NCBI RefSeq assembly: GCF_025457605.1
Contig: NZ_JAMZFY010000001.1
Location: forward strand, 434,001 to 498,000
DNA from: Haloarcula laminariae
GTDB taxonomy: Archaea > Halobacteriota > Halobacteria > Halobacteriales > Haloarculaceae
Direction: 5' to 3'
DNA: 64,000 bases
The position numbers and the translations under genes are program-made. Below, piece after piece: positions 26,356 to 36,600 of the stretch. The notes under the pieces are model-generated. The model saw only the letters and a list, made by a program, of their open reading frames with translations, made no database searches and had not been told where the DNA came from. Each line of letters begins with the position of its first letter. Position 1 is the first letter of the stretch.

Positions 26356-26573
26356 ACTCCGAGCTTCGGCTTTCGACACTTACGTCGCCCGGTTTCGCTC
26401 GGCTGGCCCGCTCCGGAGCGTGAACGGCCACTCCAGCGGTGTCTCGCTGTATGGGGACTGAAGCGGTAACTCACCATTTACTATCGCGTTATATGATTTA
26501 TCAGAGGGCCAGCGAACGCCCTCCCGTATCGCTACGTACCATCGCTGTCGGCGAAGAATAGCGTCGAACGGCC

Positions 26574-27482
26574 TCAGACGGCGTATGCCGCCACGGTCTC
26601 GAAACTGCCGTCGGTCAGTGCATCCGTCAGGGCGTCGGTGTCGACCTCGTCGACGTGTGCGGGGTATTTCCGCCCGAAGTAGTTCACGATGTTCTCGACG
26701 TCACGTGCCAGCAGCTCCTCGCTGTTCTCGTGGTCGGTCGGCACGGCCTGGGGCCAGTCGAAGACGACGACTCCCTGGGTCGTGACGAAGACGTTGTACT
26801 CGCTCATGTCCGCGTGGACGAACCCGGCGTCGTAGGCCGTCTGCATCTCGTCCAAGACGAGGTCCAGCACGGGGACGACTTGCTCGGGTTCGAGGCCGGT
26901 CCGGGAGAGTTCCACGCCGTCGACTTTCTCCATGACGATGGCGTGGCGGTTCGTATCGATGGGCTGGGGGACCGAGACGTCCGGATACAGCGTTTCGAGG
27001 GCGTCGTACTCCCGTTCGGCGGCTTTCCGGGCGGTGTAGAGCCAGGAGACGTGGTCCCGGTCGGACGTGTACTCCCGCTCTTTCATCACCTCGCGGAAGT
27101 TCGTGTACCCCTCGCGGTGGTACTTGAGCGCCAGCGGTTTGTACGACTGGACCTCGTAGACGTCGCTCTCTTTGCCGACGCCCAGCGGGGCCCCAAAGCC
27201 TTCCAGGGTGTCCCGCTCGACGAAGGTGTGCAAGGCGAGCGCGTCGTACCCCTCGAAGGTGAGCTTGAACCCCTCGTACTGGATGGTCTTTCGCTCGACT
27301 AACCCGCGGTCCTCACACCGGTCCAGCCGGTAGTCGACGTTCTCCTCGCTCAGCCGGGAGAAGTCGGTGAGCTTCTCGCGGTTGACGTACTCCGAGAAGC
27401 GCATCCCCTGTTCGACCCCCGAGAGCAGGTGGAAATCCTCCGGCTCCAGCTCGCCCATCACCGAGGCCACGTTCTGGACCAT
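26574..27482 (-). CDS. rio2: RIO2-type serine/threonine protein kinase
   Basis: 302 residues. The N-terminal winged helix (about 10-85) is the RIO2 hallmark. The kinase part has the ATP loop GVGKESDVYE, Lys in LALKYHR, catalytic HADMSEYNVFV and a metal Asp in FDWPQAV replacing DFG. RIO2 acts in small-subunit rRNA maturation. The preceding 218 bp up to the halocyanin start (26356-26573) hold AT-rich patches but no gene. Confidence 0.92.
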   Translation of the reverse strand: MVQNVASVMGELEPEDFHLLSGVEQGMRFSEYVNREKLTDFSRLSEENVDYRLDRCEDRGLVERKTIQYEGFKLTFEGYDALALHTFVERDTLEGFGAPLGVGKESDVYEVQSYKPLALKYHREGYTNFREVMKEREYTSDRDHVSWLYTARKAAEREYDALETLYPDVSVPQPIDTNRHAIVMEKVDGVELSRTGLEPEQVVPVLDLVLDEMQTAYDAGFVHADMSEYNVFVTTQGVVVFDWPQAVPTDHENSEELLARDVENIVNYFGRKYPAHVDEVDTDALTDALTDGSFETVAAYAV

Positions 27483-27664
27483 TAGCGGCGCCTAGACGCC
27501 CGCACCGTAAAAGTTCGACGCGTCGGCGGCGACCGGCCGATAAATCACACTGCGCTATACAGAACTGGGGCTCGGTCGCCCGGCTGTCGCTGTGGCACAA
27601 CCGCTGTATACGGACGCTGGACGGACAACACCGGCGTATCGAGCCGCAAATACACTGTTCGGCT

Positions 27665-30025
27665 TCAGTCGTCGGCGTTCGCGGGCGACGCCTCGACCGA
27701 CGTGTCGACGGTCGCCCCGTCCCCCGTTACCGGCGTCCACGACAGCGCTCCGGCGTAGTGGAACGCGGCGTGGTCCTGGGTCGGGTCGACGACGGTCAGG
27801 GAGAGCCAGCCGTTGTCGAGCAGCTGGGCGACGTCCTCGTTGTCGGCGAGGATGTCCTCGACGGTATCGACGGGGGCGTGGATGACCGTCGAGAGGCGCA
27901 GCGGTTGGTGGTAGGGCTCGTCGTCGGCCGCCATGAGCGACTGCAGCGGGAGGCCGGTCATCAGGTCGCCGCCGTTGCCCTGGTAGACGCCCACGTTGCC
28001 GACGGGGTTGTGGGTTATCTTCGACCCGCTGCCGTAGGTGCCGGTGTCGACCGTCGAGAAGTAGTACTGGGCGTTGATCCACTGCGTGACGACCATCGGC
28101 GCCGTCATGATAGCCTCCAGGGCGTCGCCGTAGGGGTCGGTCGTCCAGTCGTAGGAGTGGAGGAACGCGCGACCGTCGAGGTCGAGCCCGGCGGCCAGCT
28201 CGCTCGGGCCGACGACGAAGCCGGCGTTGCCGGCCAGCCCCCACTCGGGGCGGGTCTCGGCCCAGTCGGCCGCCTTGCGTTCGGTCTCCCGGGCGGCGTC
28301 GGCCGCGTCGGTCCGCTCGGCGGTCGCCCCCTCGCGGGCGGTCCCGAGGTCCTCGCGGAGCTGCTGGAGGTCCGCCTGGTGGCTCTCCGGTACGTCGCCG
28401 TCGTACAGTTCGACCTCGTCGGTCGTGGTGTTGTGCTGGCCGGCGAGGAACACGGTGTCCTCGGGGATCTCGACGCCGCGGTCGCGGAGTTCGGCCCGGA
28501 CGGCGTCCTCGTTACAGATGGCCGCCAGTACGCGGGCGCTCGGGCCGCCGGGGTTGCCGGCACAGGCCCCGCAGTCCAGGCTCGAATCGAACGGGTTGTT
28601 CGCGGTCTGGCTCGCGTGGCCGGTGAAGACGACGAGGCGGGCGAAGCGGTCCCACCCCATCAGGTCGAAGGCGGTCTCGGCGTAGCCGACCTTCTCGCCG
28701 AGCGTGAGGTCGTCGACCGACGGGCGACAGAAGTCGTGTTCGTCGGGCACCGTGTCGTCGACGCTGTCGAGGAAGTCGTGGACGCGCCCGGGCACCAGCG
28801 TGCGGCTCGCCAGCGCGAGCCCGTAGCCGCTCCCGGCGCTCTCGACGAAGCCGTAGGCGGTCGCGGCGTTGGTCTCGATGGACTCGACTATCTCGGCCGC
28901 GGCCTCGCGGATGCCGGTCAGGTAGTCGTACTCGGCCTCCTGCTCCGCGTCGACCGGTTCGTCGGTGATGTGGTGCTGTGCGTTCGCGATGGGCGGACAC
29001 GCCGTGACCGAGACCTCGGCGTCGTACCCCTCGTACTCCATCGGGATGCCGAAGAAGCCGGCGTAGCCGTGGGTCTCGTAGTCGCCGGCGTCTTCGAGGT
29101 GGCGACGCAGGACTTCCGAGCGCGTGTCGATACAGAAGACGAGCTGTGCGTCCGGACGGCCCGACGGCTCGCTGCCGGCCAGCGACTCGCTCTCGGCCGC
29201 GACGCTCTCGACCAGCTCCTCGCGGTAGGTCGCCTCCCACGCGGTCAGGAACGCCTCGCTGAGCTGGTCGGTCTCGCGTTCGCCGTCGGGGTCCTCGGCG
29301 GGCGCGAGGTCTGCGCCGACGGCGTCGAGTAGCGCCAGCCGCGCCGCGAGGTAGCCGGTGAGCGTTATCGGGTACCGCGACTGCCACTGGCCGCCGTTCG
29401 CGGCGCGCTGTTTGATGAACCCGGTCCAGCCCGGGAGCGCGGCCAGCTGTTCCTCGAAGATGGTCGGCCACTGGTCCTGGGGGTACGGCTCCAGCACCGC
29501 CTCGATCGTCTCGGTCGGTGTCGCCGGCAGGTCCGCGACGACGCCCGCGTCGGGAATCTGGCCGTCGTGGGCGGCGAACGTGCGGAAGACGCCGTAGAAC
29601 CCGAGGTCCCTGTCCGGCAGCGACCAGTGGGCCCGCCCCTCGTCGAGGAACGACGAGAGCCACTTCGTCAGCACGTGGTCGACGCGCTCCTCGGCGGCGT
29701 CACGGTCCGGGCTCTCCGTCCCCGCTGTGGTGTCCATGCGGGAAAGCAGCGCCTCGGGGTCGGCGTCGTAGCCGGCCGCGGCGAGTTCGGCGTCGAGGAT
29801 GTCGCGGTCTATCTGGCCACGCGCCAGCGCCTGGCGGAACGTCTCCGGGCTGGGATACCCACGGCCGCCCAGGATATCGGCGGCCTCCGCGACCGCCTCG
29901 GCGAAGGGCTGGTCCTCGAACCCCGAGAGCGGGTTGGCCGTCACGAACGAGTGGATGGGCCAGACCGAGCCGACGGCCGCCGCGGCGTCGTCGACGCTGT
30001 CGCGGATGGCTTGCTCAGTACTCAT
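27665..30025 (-). CDS. dabA: DabA, inorganic carbon transporter large subunit (DUF2309)
   Basis: 786 residues. It has the beta-carbonic-anhydrase-like zinc site of DabA: Cys298-x-Asp300 (FCIDTRSE), His470 (FTGHASQ) and Cys485 (DCGACAGN). The His-Cys spacing of 15 equals that published for Halothiobacillus DabA. With DabB it forms the DAB complex that couples cation flow to one-way CO2 hydration, accumulating bicarbonate. It overlaps the dabB stop by 11 bases. The haloarchaeon would use it to supply carboxylases rather than a full Calvin cycle (inference). Confidence 0.92.
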   Translation of the reverse strand: MSTEQAIRDSVDDAAAAVGSVWPIHSFVTANPLSGFEDQPFAEAVAEAADILGGRGYPSPETFRQALARGQIDRDILDAELAAAGYDADPEALLSRMDTTAGTESPDRDAAEERVDHVLTKWLSSFLDEGRAHWSLPDRDLGFYGVFRTFAAHDGQIPDAGVVADLPATPTETIEAVLEPYPQDQWPTIFEEQLAALPGWTGFIKQRAANGGQWQSRYPITLTGYLAARLALLDAVGADLAPAEDPDGERETDQLSEAFLTAWEATYREELVESVAAESESLAGSEPSGRPDAQLVFCIDTRSEVLRRHLEDAGDYETHGYAGFFGIPMEYEGYDAEVSVTACPPIANAQHHITDEPVDAEQEAEYDYLTGIREAAAEIVESIETNAATAYGFVESAGSGYGLALASRTLVPGRVHDFLDSVDDTVPDEHDFCRPSVDDLTLGEKVGYAETAFDLMGWDRFARLVVFTGHASQTANNPFDSSLDCGACAGNPGGPSARVLAAICNEDAVRAELRDRGVEIPEDTVFLAGQHNTTTDEVELYDGDVPESHQADLQQLREDLGTAREGATAERTDAADAARETERKAADWAETRPEWGLAGNAGFVVGPSELAAGLDLDGRAFLHSYDWTTDPYGDALEAIMTAPMVVTQWINAQYYFSTVDTGTYGSGSKITHNPVGNVGVYQGNGGDLMTGLPLQSLMAADDEPYHQPLRLSTVIHAPVDTVEDILADNEDVAQLLDNGWLSLTVVDPTQDHAAFHYAGALSWTPVTGDGATVDTSVEASPANADD

Positions 30026-31493
30026 TGTACTCCCCCGTGTCGGTCACCAGCGTGTCGGTCGGCGGCTGGCTGGCGTTCAACAGCGCCACGTAGAGGCGTC
30101 GGCTGTGCCGGTGAACACCGGTCTCGATGGCGAGGTAGACGCCGACGAAGAAGACGGCGACGGCGACGTGGAGCAGGGTCAGCTCGGTCGTCGCCGTGCT
30201 CACCGACAGGAGCTCCGAGATAGTCTCGTAGACCATCGCATAGATGACGAGGGCCGGGAAGAAGACCAGCGGGACGGCCCCGTAGCGGGCTCTCGGGGGC
30301 AACTCGGTGTGGGTGACCGCGTTGCGAGCCGCGTGCAGCGTGGTGAACACGACGAAGAAGGTGAGCAGGAGGCCGCTGTCGACTTTCGCGCCCTTCCCGG
30401 TCAGCGCCGCGAACAGCAGGCCGCCGGCCAGCGCGGTCAGCAGCGTCACGGCGATGCCGCCGAGGCTCTCGCGCATCCCGATTTCGCCGGTCGGGCTGTT
30501 GTGTTCGACGCCGTCGCCGGCGGAGAGGAACTGGTAGGCCTTGTAACAGCCGTGCAGGATGAGGTGGGTGATGGCGGCCCCGAAGAAGCCGAGGCCGGCC
30601 TGCATTATCATAAAGCCCATCTGGCCGACCGTCGAGCAGCCCAGCTTGCTCTTTACGTCCGTCTGGACCATCTTCAGGAGCTTCCCGCCGAGGGCGCTGG
30701 CCGCGCCCACGCCGACAATCACGAGCATGAGCCCCGAGTCGACGGTGATGACGGGGGCAAAGCGGGTCAGCAGGACGCCGCCGGCGTTGACGAAGCCGGC
30801 GTGCATCAGCGCCGACGCCGGCGTCGGCGCGGTCATCGAGGAGAGCAGCCACCCCTGGAACGGGATGAGTGCCGACTGAATCATCGCCGCGAGCACGAGC
30901 GCGCCGGCGGCGACGAGCCACACCGGCCCGCCGAGCGTGTCCGACGCCGCGCCGATGCCCGATACCGTCGTCTCGCCGGTCGCCCACCACAGCGCCGCGA
31001 GCGCGACGCCCAGCAGGGCGCTGCTCGCGAGGAAGTACTTGCGAGCGACCGCCGCGGCCGCCCCGGCCTGTTTCCACCCGCTGATGACGCCGATGAGCTG
31101 TGCCATGACCAGCCCCATCGTCAGCCACAGGAGCCCGAACAGGGCGACGTGGTTCGCCGCGACCAGCGCCATCACCACGACGGTGAAGCCGAACACCGCC
31201 ACGAAAAACCGCGTCTGGTGGGCACTGCCGGCCATGTAGCGTCGGGAGTAGCTGTGGACGATGCCCGAGAAGAACGTGACGACCGTCCACATCAGGACGG
31301 TCAGCCCGTCGACGGCGACCAGGTCGCCCAGCGCCGGGGCCCAGCCGGTCACGGCGTGGCCGACCAGGGCGACCAGACTCAGCCCCCACAGTAGCCAGAC
31401 GGCCCGGGTCAGTGCCTTCGGCGTGGCGGGTGATTGCTGCCCGATACCGCTCGGAAGCGGTCCGACCGTCGTGCGTTGTGTCTCGTCTCCCAT
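30015..31493 (-). CDS. dabB: DabB, proton-conducting membrane subunit (NuoL-like)
   Basis: 492 residues with about 13 membrane helices of the complex I / Mrp antiporter family. Conserved polar residues occur in the middle helices (SALMHAGFVNAGG, SKLGCSTVGQMGFM). It is paired with dabA and not in a nuo or mrp operon, which identifies the DAB partner. Transcription probably starts in the 252-bp spacer after lrp, where a perfect inverted repeat lies. Confidence 0.9.
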   Translation of the reverse strand: MGDETQRTTVGPLPSGIGQQSPATPKALTRAVWLLWGLSLVALVGHAVTGWAPALGDLVAVDGLTVLMWTVVTFFSGIVHSYSRRYMAGSAHQTRFFVAVFGFTVVVMALVAANHVALFGLLWLTMGLVMAQLIGVISGWKQAGAAAAVARKYFLASSALLGVALAALWWATGETTVSGIGAASDTLGGPVWLVAAGALVLAAMIQSALIPFQGWLLSSMTAPTPASALMHAGFVNAGGVLLTRFAPVITVDSGLMLVIVGVGAASALGGKLLKMVQTDVKSKLGCSTVGQMGFMIMQAGLGFFGAAITHLILHGCYKAYQFLSAGDGVEHNSPTGEIGMRESLGGIAVTLLTALAGGLLFAALTGKGAKVDSGLLLTFFVVFTTLHAARNAVTHTELPPRARYGAVPLVFFPALVIYAMVYETISELLSVSTATTELTLLHVAVAVFFVGVYLAIETGVHRHSRRLYVALLNASQPPTDTLVTDTGEYNEY

Positions 31494-31562
31494 CGTTGTG
31501 TTCGGTGACGGTTCGGCTCGAGGGGTGCCTACCCCGAACGACCCGTCCTCTTACGAAAAGAA

Positions 31563-31607
31563 CGAACAGACTGGTTATTAAGTCCTTCTATATTACCAGT
31601 CTGTTCG
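31563..31607. promoter_or_regulatory. 13-bp perfect inverted repeat at dabB promoter
   Basis: CGAACAGACTGGT (31563-31575) and ACCAGTCTGTTCG (31595-31607) with a 19-bp AT-rich spacer. TATA-like CTTATAGG lies just upstream on the minus strand (31608-31615), placing a start site inside the repeat; another AT box lies in the spacer. An operator for dabBA, perhaps bound by the adjacent Lrp protein, is likely. Confidence 0.6.
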
Positions 31608-31745
31608 CCTATAAGGTGATTAAAGAACATTATGGTTTTTAATCCGTTCGCCGGAGTGTTCCGACAGAACTGCCGCCGTTCGCGTCGCTCCGTCGGGCCT
31701 CTGCGGTGGCACGACGCGTATCGCCGCTCGCCGTCGCTGTTGCCC

Positions 31746-32210
31746 CTACTCGCCCGCGAACCCGCCGAAGGGCGTCGTCTCGTGGCTCCGGACGAGCACC
31801 TCGTCGACGACCTTCAGCCCCATGTCGAGCAGCGCCTGGGCGACCGGCGTGATGTCGCTGTCCGTCTCCCCGACGGCGGTCACCAGGAGGTTCTGTTCGC
31901 CGGTGACCAGTTCCTGGACCGAGACGACGCCGTCGATGTCGAGAATCGCCGGAATCTGTTCGCCCCGCTCGGGAATCGGCGCGGTACAGAACAGCAGCAT
32001 TCGAAGGGGGTAGCCGGACTGTTGGTAGTCTATCTCGGCGCTGTATCCCTTGATGACGTCGTTTTCCTCCAGTCGCTGTATCCGTTTCCGGACCGTACTC
32101 CCCGACGTGCCGGTCCGCTCGGCGATGTCGCCCGAGGAGAGGTTGCGCGCGTCCTCCTGGAGGGCGTGGAGGATGGCCTCGTCGACGTCGTCGATAGCGT
32201 CGTCTCCCAT
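31746..32210 (-). CDS. Lrp/AsnC family transcriptional regulator
   Basis: 154 residues. N-terminal winged HTH (DAILHALQEDARNLSSGDIA, GTSGSTVRKRIQRLEE) and a C-terminal RAM ligand domain (VVSVQELVTGEQNLLVTAVG). The start at 32210 was chosen at MGDDAIDD; a longer frame runs upstream. It is upstream of and co-oriented with dabB-dabA, so it may sense an amino acid or carbon signal and control carbon uptake. Confidence 0.85.
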   Translation of the reverse strand: MGDDAIDDVDEAILHALQEDARNLSSGDIAERTGTSGSTVRKRIQRLEENDVIKGYSAEIDYQQSGYPLRMLLFCTAPIPERGEQIPAILDIDGVVSVQELVTGEQNLLVTAVGETDSDITPVAQALLDMGLKVVDEVLVRSHETTPFGGFAGE

Positions 32211-32390
32211 ACGCCGTGTAGAACCGTCGCTGTCAAAGGGACTTCGCCTGCTGCGCTGGCCGAGTTCTACCGCATGGGCCGTCGAGAGCGTGACCCCTTC
32301 GGCTCTGCCTGTGTAGCTCGCCCAATAGCTACGGGCTTTCCGGCTGCTCACCGTCTCGGCCGCTCAGCTACAACAGGGGCGATAGAACCG

Positions 32391-32804
32391 TCACTCCCCG
32401 AACTCGAACTCGCTGATGGCGTCCCGCCAGGGCTCGGGGATGGGCTGGGGTTCGCCGGCGGCCCGGTCGTAGGTCACGACGGTCGTCTCGCCGGTCGCCG
32501 CGACCGCGTCGCCGTCCCGAACCTCGTACTCGAAGGGGAAACTCGTCGTGCCCAGTCGGGGTACCCGGACGCCGACGGTGACGCTGTCGGCGGTCCGAAT
32601 CGGCCGCTCGAACTCGATGTCGAGCGTCTTGATGACGATGCCGTCGTCGCTGTCCGCGAGAAACGCCCGGCTGCCGCCGCCGACGACCTCGGCGAGGTAG
32701 TCGATGCGGGCCTCCTCCAGATAGGTACCGTAGCGGACGTTGTTGACGTGGCCGTAGGTGTCGAGGTCGTCGAAGCGCAGGTCGACCTCGGTCTCGAAGC
32801 TCAT
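32391..32804 (-). CDS. Acyl-CoA thioesterase, hotdog fold
   Basis: 137 residues of the 4-hydroxybenzoyl-CoA thioesterase type: FDDLDTYGHVNNVRYGTYLEEARIDY carries the catalytic Asp and His region. It hydrolyses an acyl-CoA of unknown chain. Its ATG overlaps the msrA stop by 4 bases, so both are co-translated, though the pairing has no obvious metabolic logic. Confidence 0.85.
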   Translation of the reverse strand: MSFETEVDLRFDDLDTYGHVNNVRYGTYLEEARIDYLAEVVGGGSRAFLADSDDGIVIKTLDIEFERPIRTADSVTVGVRVPRLGTTSFPFEYEVRDGDAVAATGETTVVTYDRAAGEPQPIPEPWRDAISEFEFGE

Positions 32805-33325
32805 GCCAGTAGCTCGGCGTGTTTCTCCCGAAGCTTGTCGAGCTTGGGCGGGATGGTCATCTGGCAGTAGGACTGGTTGGGATTCTTCTCGAAGTAGTCC
32901 TGGTGGTACTCCTCGGCGGGGTAGAACGCCTCCAGGGGCTCGACCTCGGTGACGATGTCGTCGTCGTAGGCCGGCCCGATGTCGTCGATAAAGGCCTCGA
33001 CAATCTCGCGCTGCTCGTCGTCGTGGTAGAACACCGCCGAGCGGTACTGGGTCCCCACGTCGTTGCCCTCCCGGTTCAGTGTCGTCGGCGTGTGCGTCGA
33101 GAAGAACACCCCCAGGAGTTCCTCGTAGCTCACCACCTCGGGGTCGTAGGTCAGCTGGACGCACTCGGCGTGGCCCGTCTCCTCCCGGCAGACGGCCTCG
33201 TAGCTCGGGTTCTCGACGTGGCCGCCGGCGTAGCCCGAGACCACCTCCTCGACGCCCGCGACCTGTTTGAAGACGGACTCGGTACACCAGAAGCACCCAC
33301 CCGCGAACGTCGCGTGCTCGGTCAT
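32801..33325 (-). CDS. msrA: Peptide methionine sulfoxide reductase MsrA
   Basis: 174 residues from MTEHATFAGG. Active site GGCFWC (Cys about 12), then GYAGGHVENPSYEAVC and the YHQDYFEKNP region. It repairs Met-S-sulfoxide after oxidative damage. An in-frame ATG 9 codons earlier lacks family sequence. Confidence 0.93.
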   Translation of the reverse strand: MTEHATFAGGCFWCTESVFKQVAGVEEVVSGYAGGHVENPSYEAVCREETGHAECVQLTYDPEVVSYEELLGVFFSTHTPTTLNREGNDVGTQYRSAVFYHDDEQREIVEAFIDDIGPAYDDDIVTEVEPLEAFYPAEEYHQDYFEKNPNQSYCQMTIPPKLDKLREKHAELLA

Positions 33326-33441
33326 CACTCCCAGTAGGTGTGGGACGTACAAAAACGGCCGGCCGCGCTCGTACTGGTGGCTGTACGTTCGTAGAGATAT
33401 TCGCGGCGGCGAATTAGTTCAGTTTGGTGTAGCCACCAGTA

Positions 33442-35829
33442 TCAGTCTCCTGCCGCTGGCGCCGCGGGCGCTGTGGCCCCCTGGTCGGCCGCGACGGCGT
33501 CATCGCCGCCGAGCGAGCGTGCGGAGTTTGCCACCACGAGCAGGCTGGAGGCGGTCATCGCGACGGCGGCAAACAGCGGGTTCAGCAGGCCGGCGAGCGC
33601 GAGGGGGAGCGCGACGGCGTTGTAGCAGAACGCCCACGCGAGGTTCTCGCGGATGCGCCGCCGGGTCCGGGTCGTCAGGTCGAACACCCGCGGGACGGCG
33701 GCGAGGTCGTCCGTGGTCACCACCGCGTCGGCGGCGTCGGCGGCCAGCGCCGTCCCCGAGGACAGCGAGATGCCCAGGTCCGCGGTCCCGAGCGCCGGCG
33801 CGTCGTTGGTGCCGTCGCCGACCATCGCGACGGTGCCCCGGGATTTGAGTCGCTCTACCACCTCGGCCTTCGCGTCCGGCGGGACGCCGGCGAACACCTC
33901 GTCGACCGCATCGTGGCGCTCGAAGGGCGCGGCCGCGGCCGGGCCGTCGCCGGTGATGACGACGACCTCGCGGGGCGCGAGCGCCTCGACGGTGGCCGCC
34001 CACCCCGCTCGGGGTTGGTCGCCCCCGACCACGACGTCCCGGGCGCGGCCGTCCCAGCCGACCAGCGCGGGAATCTGCCCGTCCGACCGCGCTCGCTCGC
34101 ACCTGTCGGCCAGTTCGTCCGGCACCGACAGCCCCTCGTCGGACAGCAGCGCCGGCGTCCCGACGACGACGCGCTCGCCGTCGGCCGCCTGCGCGCTCGC
34201 TTCGACGGTCCCGCTCACGCCGCGGCCGGGGTGGTGCTCGACGTCCTCGACGACGGCGTCGGACGCCTCCGTGGCCGCGGTGACGGCCGCGGCGAGCGGG
34301 TGGTCGGCGAACTGTTCGAGGGCCGCGGCCCGCCACAGCGCGTCGTCGTCGGGCCGCTCGACCAGCTGCATCTCGCCGGTGGTGAGCGTCCCGGTCTTGT
34401 CGAACGCGACCACGTCCACTTCGGTGGCGGTCTCGAAGGCCGACCCGTCGGTAACGACGACGCCCTCGTCCAGCGCCGCCCGGACCCCGGCGGCCGTCGC
34501 CAGCGGCGTCGCCAGACCGAGCGCGCAGGGGCAGGAGACCACGAGCACGGCCAGCCCGGTCAGCAGGGCGTCCGTCGGCGCCGCCCCGCCCGCCAGGTGA
34601 CCGACTCCCGCGAGGACGGCCAGCCCGACCACCAGCGGGACGAAGACGGCCGCGATGCGGTCGACGAGGCGCTGGACGCCGCCGCGCTCGCTCTGGACGC
34701 TCCAGAGCAGTTCCGTGAGGCGGGAGACGGTGCTCTCGGCCTCCGGGCCGACCTGGACTACGAGTCCGCCTTCAGCCACCATCGCCCCGCCGACCACCTC
34801 GTCGCCCGCGGTCTTCCGGACCGGCAGTGACTCGCCGGTCACCAGCGACTCGTCGACGCCGGCGGTCCCCTCGGCGACGGTCCCGTCGACGGGGATGCGC
34901 TCGCCGGCTCTGACCACGACCTCCTCGTCGGGCACGAGCGCGTCGATGTCGACCGTCTCGGTGCCGGACTCGGTCCGCCGCCGGGCCTGTTCGGCCCGCT
35001 GGCTGGTCAGCTCCGTCAGCCGCCCCGTCGCGGCCCGGCGGACCCGGTCGCGGTAGTAGTCGCCGACGGAGACGGCCAGCACGATGACCGTCGCTACGTC
35101 GAAGTACACCTCCGTCCGGCCCAGGATTACCGCGACGACGCTGTAGGCGAAGGCCGTCGTCACGGCCATCGCCACCAGCAGGTCCATGTTGGGCCGGCGG
35201 GTACGCAGACTCACCACCGCGCCCCGCAGCATCGGCCAGCCGGTGTAGCCGACCACGACGCCGGTCATGACTGCCGTGTTCCAGAGCAGGTAGGCGCCGG
35301 CGGGGCCCTGGAGGTCGACCAGCCCGAAGTCCAGACCGAGATACGCGGGATAGAGAAAGAGGACGTACCACAGCATGGTCATCATCCCGAAGAAGCCGCC
35401 GACGAGCAGCCGCCCGACCTGCTCCGAGTCGTCCGCCTCGTCCGGCTCGCGGCGGGAGACCTCGTAACCCGACCCGGAGAGCCGGTCGGGCAGGGCGTCG
35501 GCGTCGGCCCGGTCGGGGTCGTAGGTGACTTTCATCGTCCCCGTCGCGTAACTGGCCGACGCGCCGGTGATGCCGTCGTGGGCAGTCGCCCGCCGTTCGA
35601 GGAACAGCTCGCAGGTCGCACAGTGCATCCCCGACACCGAGCAGAAGGCCGTCTCGCCCTCGGCCTCGTCGGGGTCGGGGCCGGTCTCGACGGCCGCCGA
35701 GTCCGTCCCTGCGGGGTCGTCCAGCGTCCGGGCGACCTCCAGACACCCCCGACAGCAGAAGGCGCCGGCCACGTCGCTGTCGGTGACGGGGTCGTCGGTC
35801 GCCAGTCCACAGAGGGTGCAGTCGGTCAT
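33442..35829 (-). CDS. Copper P1B-type ATPase, CcoI/FixI-like
   Basis: 795 residues. The N-terminus has a Cys-rich ribbon (CTLCGL and FCCRGC, about 4-30), then a heavy-metal domain with GMHCATC (about 72). Eight predicted membrane helices, the metal motif SCPCAL, phosphorylation site DKTGTLTTG, and [10 protein letters not shown] follow. The extra N-terminal Cys ribbon is typical of CcoI/FixI, which supplies copper to cytochrome oxidases. Its start overlaps the SafE-like stop by 4 bases, and the locus is divergent from the oxidase genes. A detoxification exporter is the alternative. The long frame upstream of 35829 is a shadow. Confidence 0.88.
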   Translation of the reverse strand: MTDCTLCGLATDDPVTDSDVAGAFCCRGCLEVARTLDDPAGTDSAAVETGPDPDEAEGETAFCSVSGMHCATCELFLERRATAHDGITGASASYATGTMKVTYDPDRADADALPDRLSGSGYEVSRREPDEADDSEQVGRLLVGGFFGMMTMLWYVLFLYPAYLGLDFGLVDLQGPAGAYLLWNTAVMTGVVVGYTGWPMLRGAVVSLRTRRPNMDLLVAMAVTTAFAYSVVAVILGRTEVYFDVATVIVLAVSVGDYYRDRVRRAATGRLTELTSQRAEQARRRTESGTETVDIDALVPDEEVVVRAGERIPVDGTVAEGTAGVDESLVTGESLPVRKTAGDEVVGGAMVAEGGLVVQVGPEAESTVSRLTELLWSVQSERGGVQRLVDRIAAVFVPLVVGLAVLAGVGHLAGGAAPTDALLTGLAVLVVSCPCALGLATPLATAAGVRAALDEGVVVTDGSAFETATEVDVVAFDKTGTLTTGEMQLVERPDDDALWRAAALEQFADHPLAAAVTAATEASDAVVEDVEHHPGRGVSGTVEASAQAADGERVVVGTPALLSDEGLSVPDELADRCERARSDGQIPALVGWDGRARDVVVGGDQPRAGWAATVEALAPREVVVITGDGPAAAAPFERHDAVDEVFAGVPPDAKAEVVERLKSRGTVAMVGDGTNDAPALGTADLGISLSSGTALAADAADAVVTTDDLAAVPRVFDLTTRTRRRIRENLAWAFCYNAVALPLALAGLLNPLFAAVAMTASSLLVVANSARSLGGDDAVAADQGATAPAAPAAGD

Positions 35830-36599
35830 GTCCAGGGCATCGGCAGCGGCGGTTTCGGGACGGTGACGCCGAAGGCCGCCAGTCCGTTCGCGAGCGGTAC
35901 CAGCGCCAGCACGAGGAACAGCGCCCCGAGGACGCGATGCAGCGACGCGCGCCGCCCCGGCGAGAGCGTGCCGAACGCGGTGCCGTAGGCGAACACCAGC
36001 GGGACGGTGCCCAGTCCCAGCGCCGCCAGCGAGACGGCGCCGGTCACCGCCGAGCCGGTAGCCGCGGCGTAGAGGAAAGCCGGGTACAGCAGCGGGCAGG
36101 GGAGCAGTCCGTGTATCGCCCCCAGCGCGACCATCCCCGGCCCGTCGACGAGCCGGTCGAGCCGCGCCACCAGCGCCGACGAGACCCGGTCGAACCAGGC
36201 GCCGACGACGGGGAGCCCCCTGGCGAGGTCGACGGCCCGACCCCGGGTCAGGTAGCCCAGCCCGACGGCCACGATGGCGAGGCCGACGAGGACGCCGGCC
36301 CCGCCCCGGACCAGGGTTCCGACCCGAGCGAGCGCCGCCAGGTCGTACACCAGCGCGCCCGCGGCCCCGAACAGGCCGCCGAGCAGCGTGTAGCTCGCGG
36401 TGCGGCCGAGGTTGAACAGCGACTGCTGGCGTATCTCCGTCAGCGACAGCGGCCCGCCGTCGTCGAGCCGGTCGGCGTAGGTCGTCACGAGCGGCCCGCA
36501 CATCCCGAGACAGTGGACGCTCCCGACGAGCCCGAGGCCGACCATCGCCGCGAGCCCGGTGGTCTCGCCCGCCGACAGCCCGGCGGTCCCGAGTCCCAT
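35826..36599 (-). CDS. SafE/TauE-like membrane protein near oxidase copper genes
   Basis: 257 residues, six to seven membrane helices. The start has [11 protein letters not shown], whose HC-x2-MC could bind copper, and a second motif is [15 protein letters not shown]. Related proteins sit in ccoGHIS-type clusters and are linked to copper insertion or cytochrome biogenesis. Coupled to the ATPase by 4-base overlap and 1 bp after the tiny membrane gene. Sulfite export is a less likely role here. Confidence 0.78.
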   Translation of the reverse strand: MGLGTAGLSAGETTGLAAMVGLGLVGSVHCLGMCGPLVTTYADRLDDGGPLSLTEIRQQSLFNLGRTASYTLLGGLFGAAGALVYDLAALARVGTLVRGGAGVLVGLAIVAVGLGYLTRGRAVDLARGLPVVGAWFDRVSSALVARLDRLVDGPGMVALGAIHGLLPCPLLYPAFLYAAATGSAVTGAVSLAALGLGTVPLVFAYGTAFGTLSPGRRASLHRVLGALFLVLALVPLANGLAAFGVTVPKPPLPMPWT

Positions 36600-36600
36600 C

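Noticed and set aside
35830-36501. 224-codon N-terminal extension of the copper ATPase frame
   Set aside because: It overlaps the SafE-like gene and has shadow-type Arg/Pro composition; the ATG at 35829 begins the metal-binding domain.
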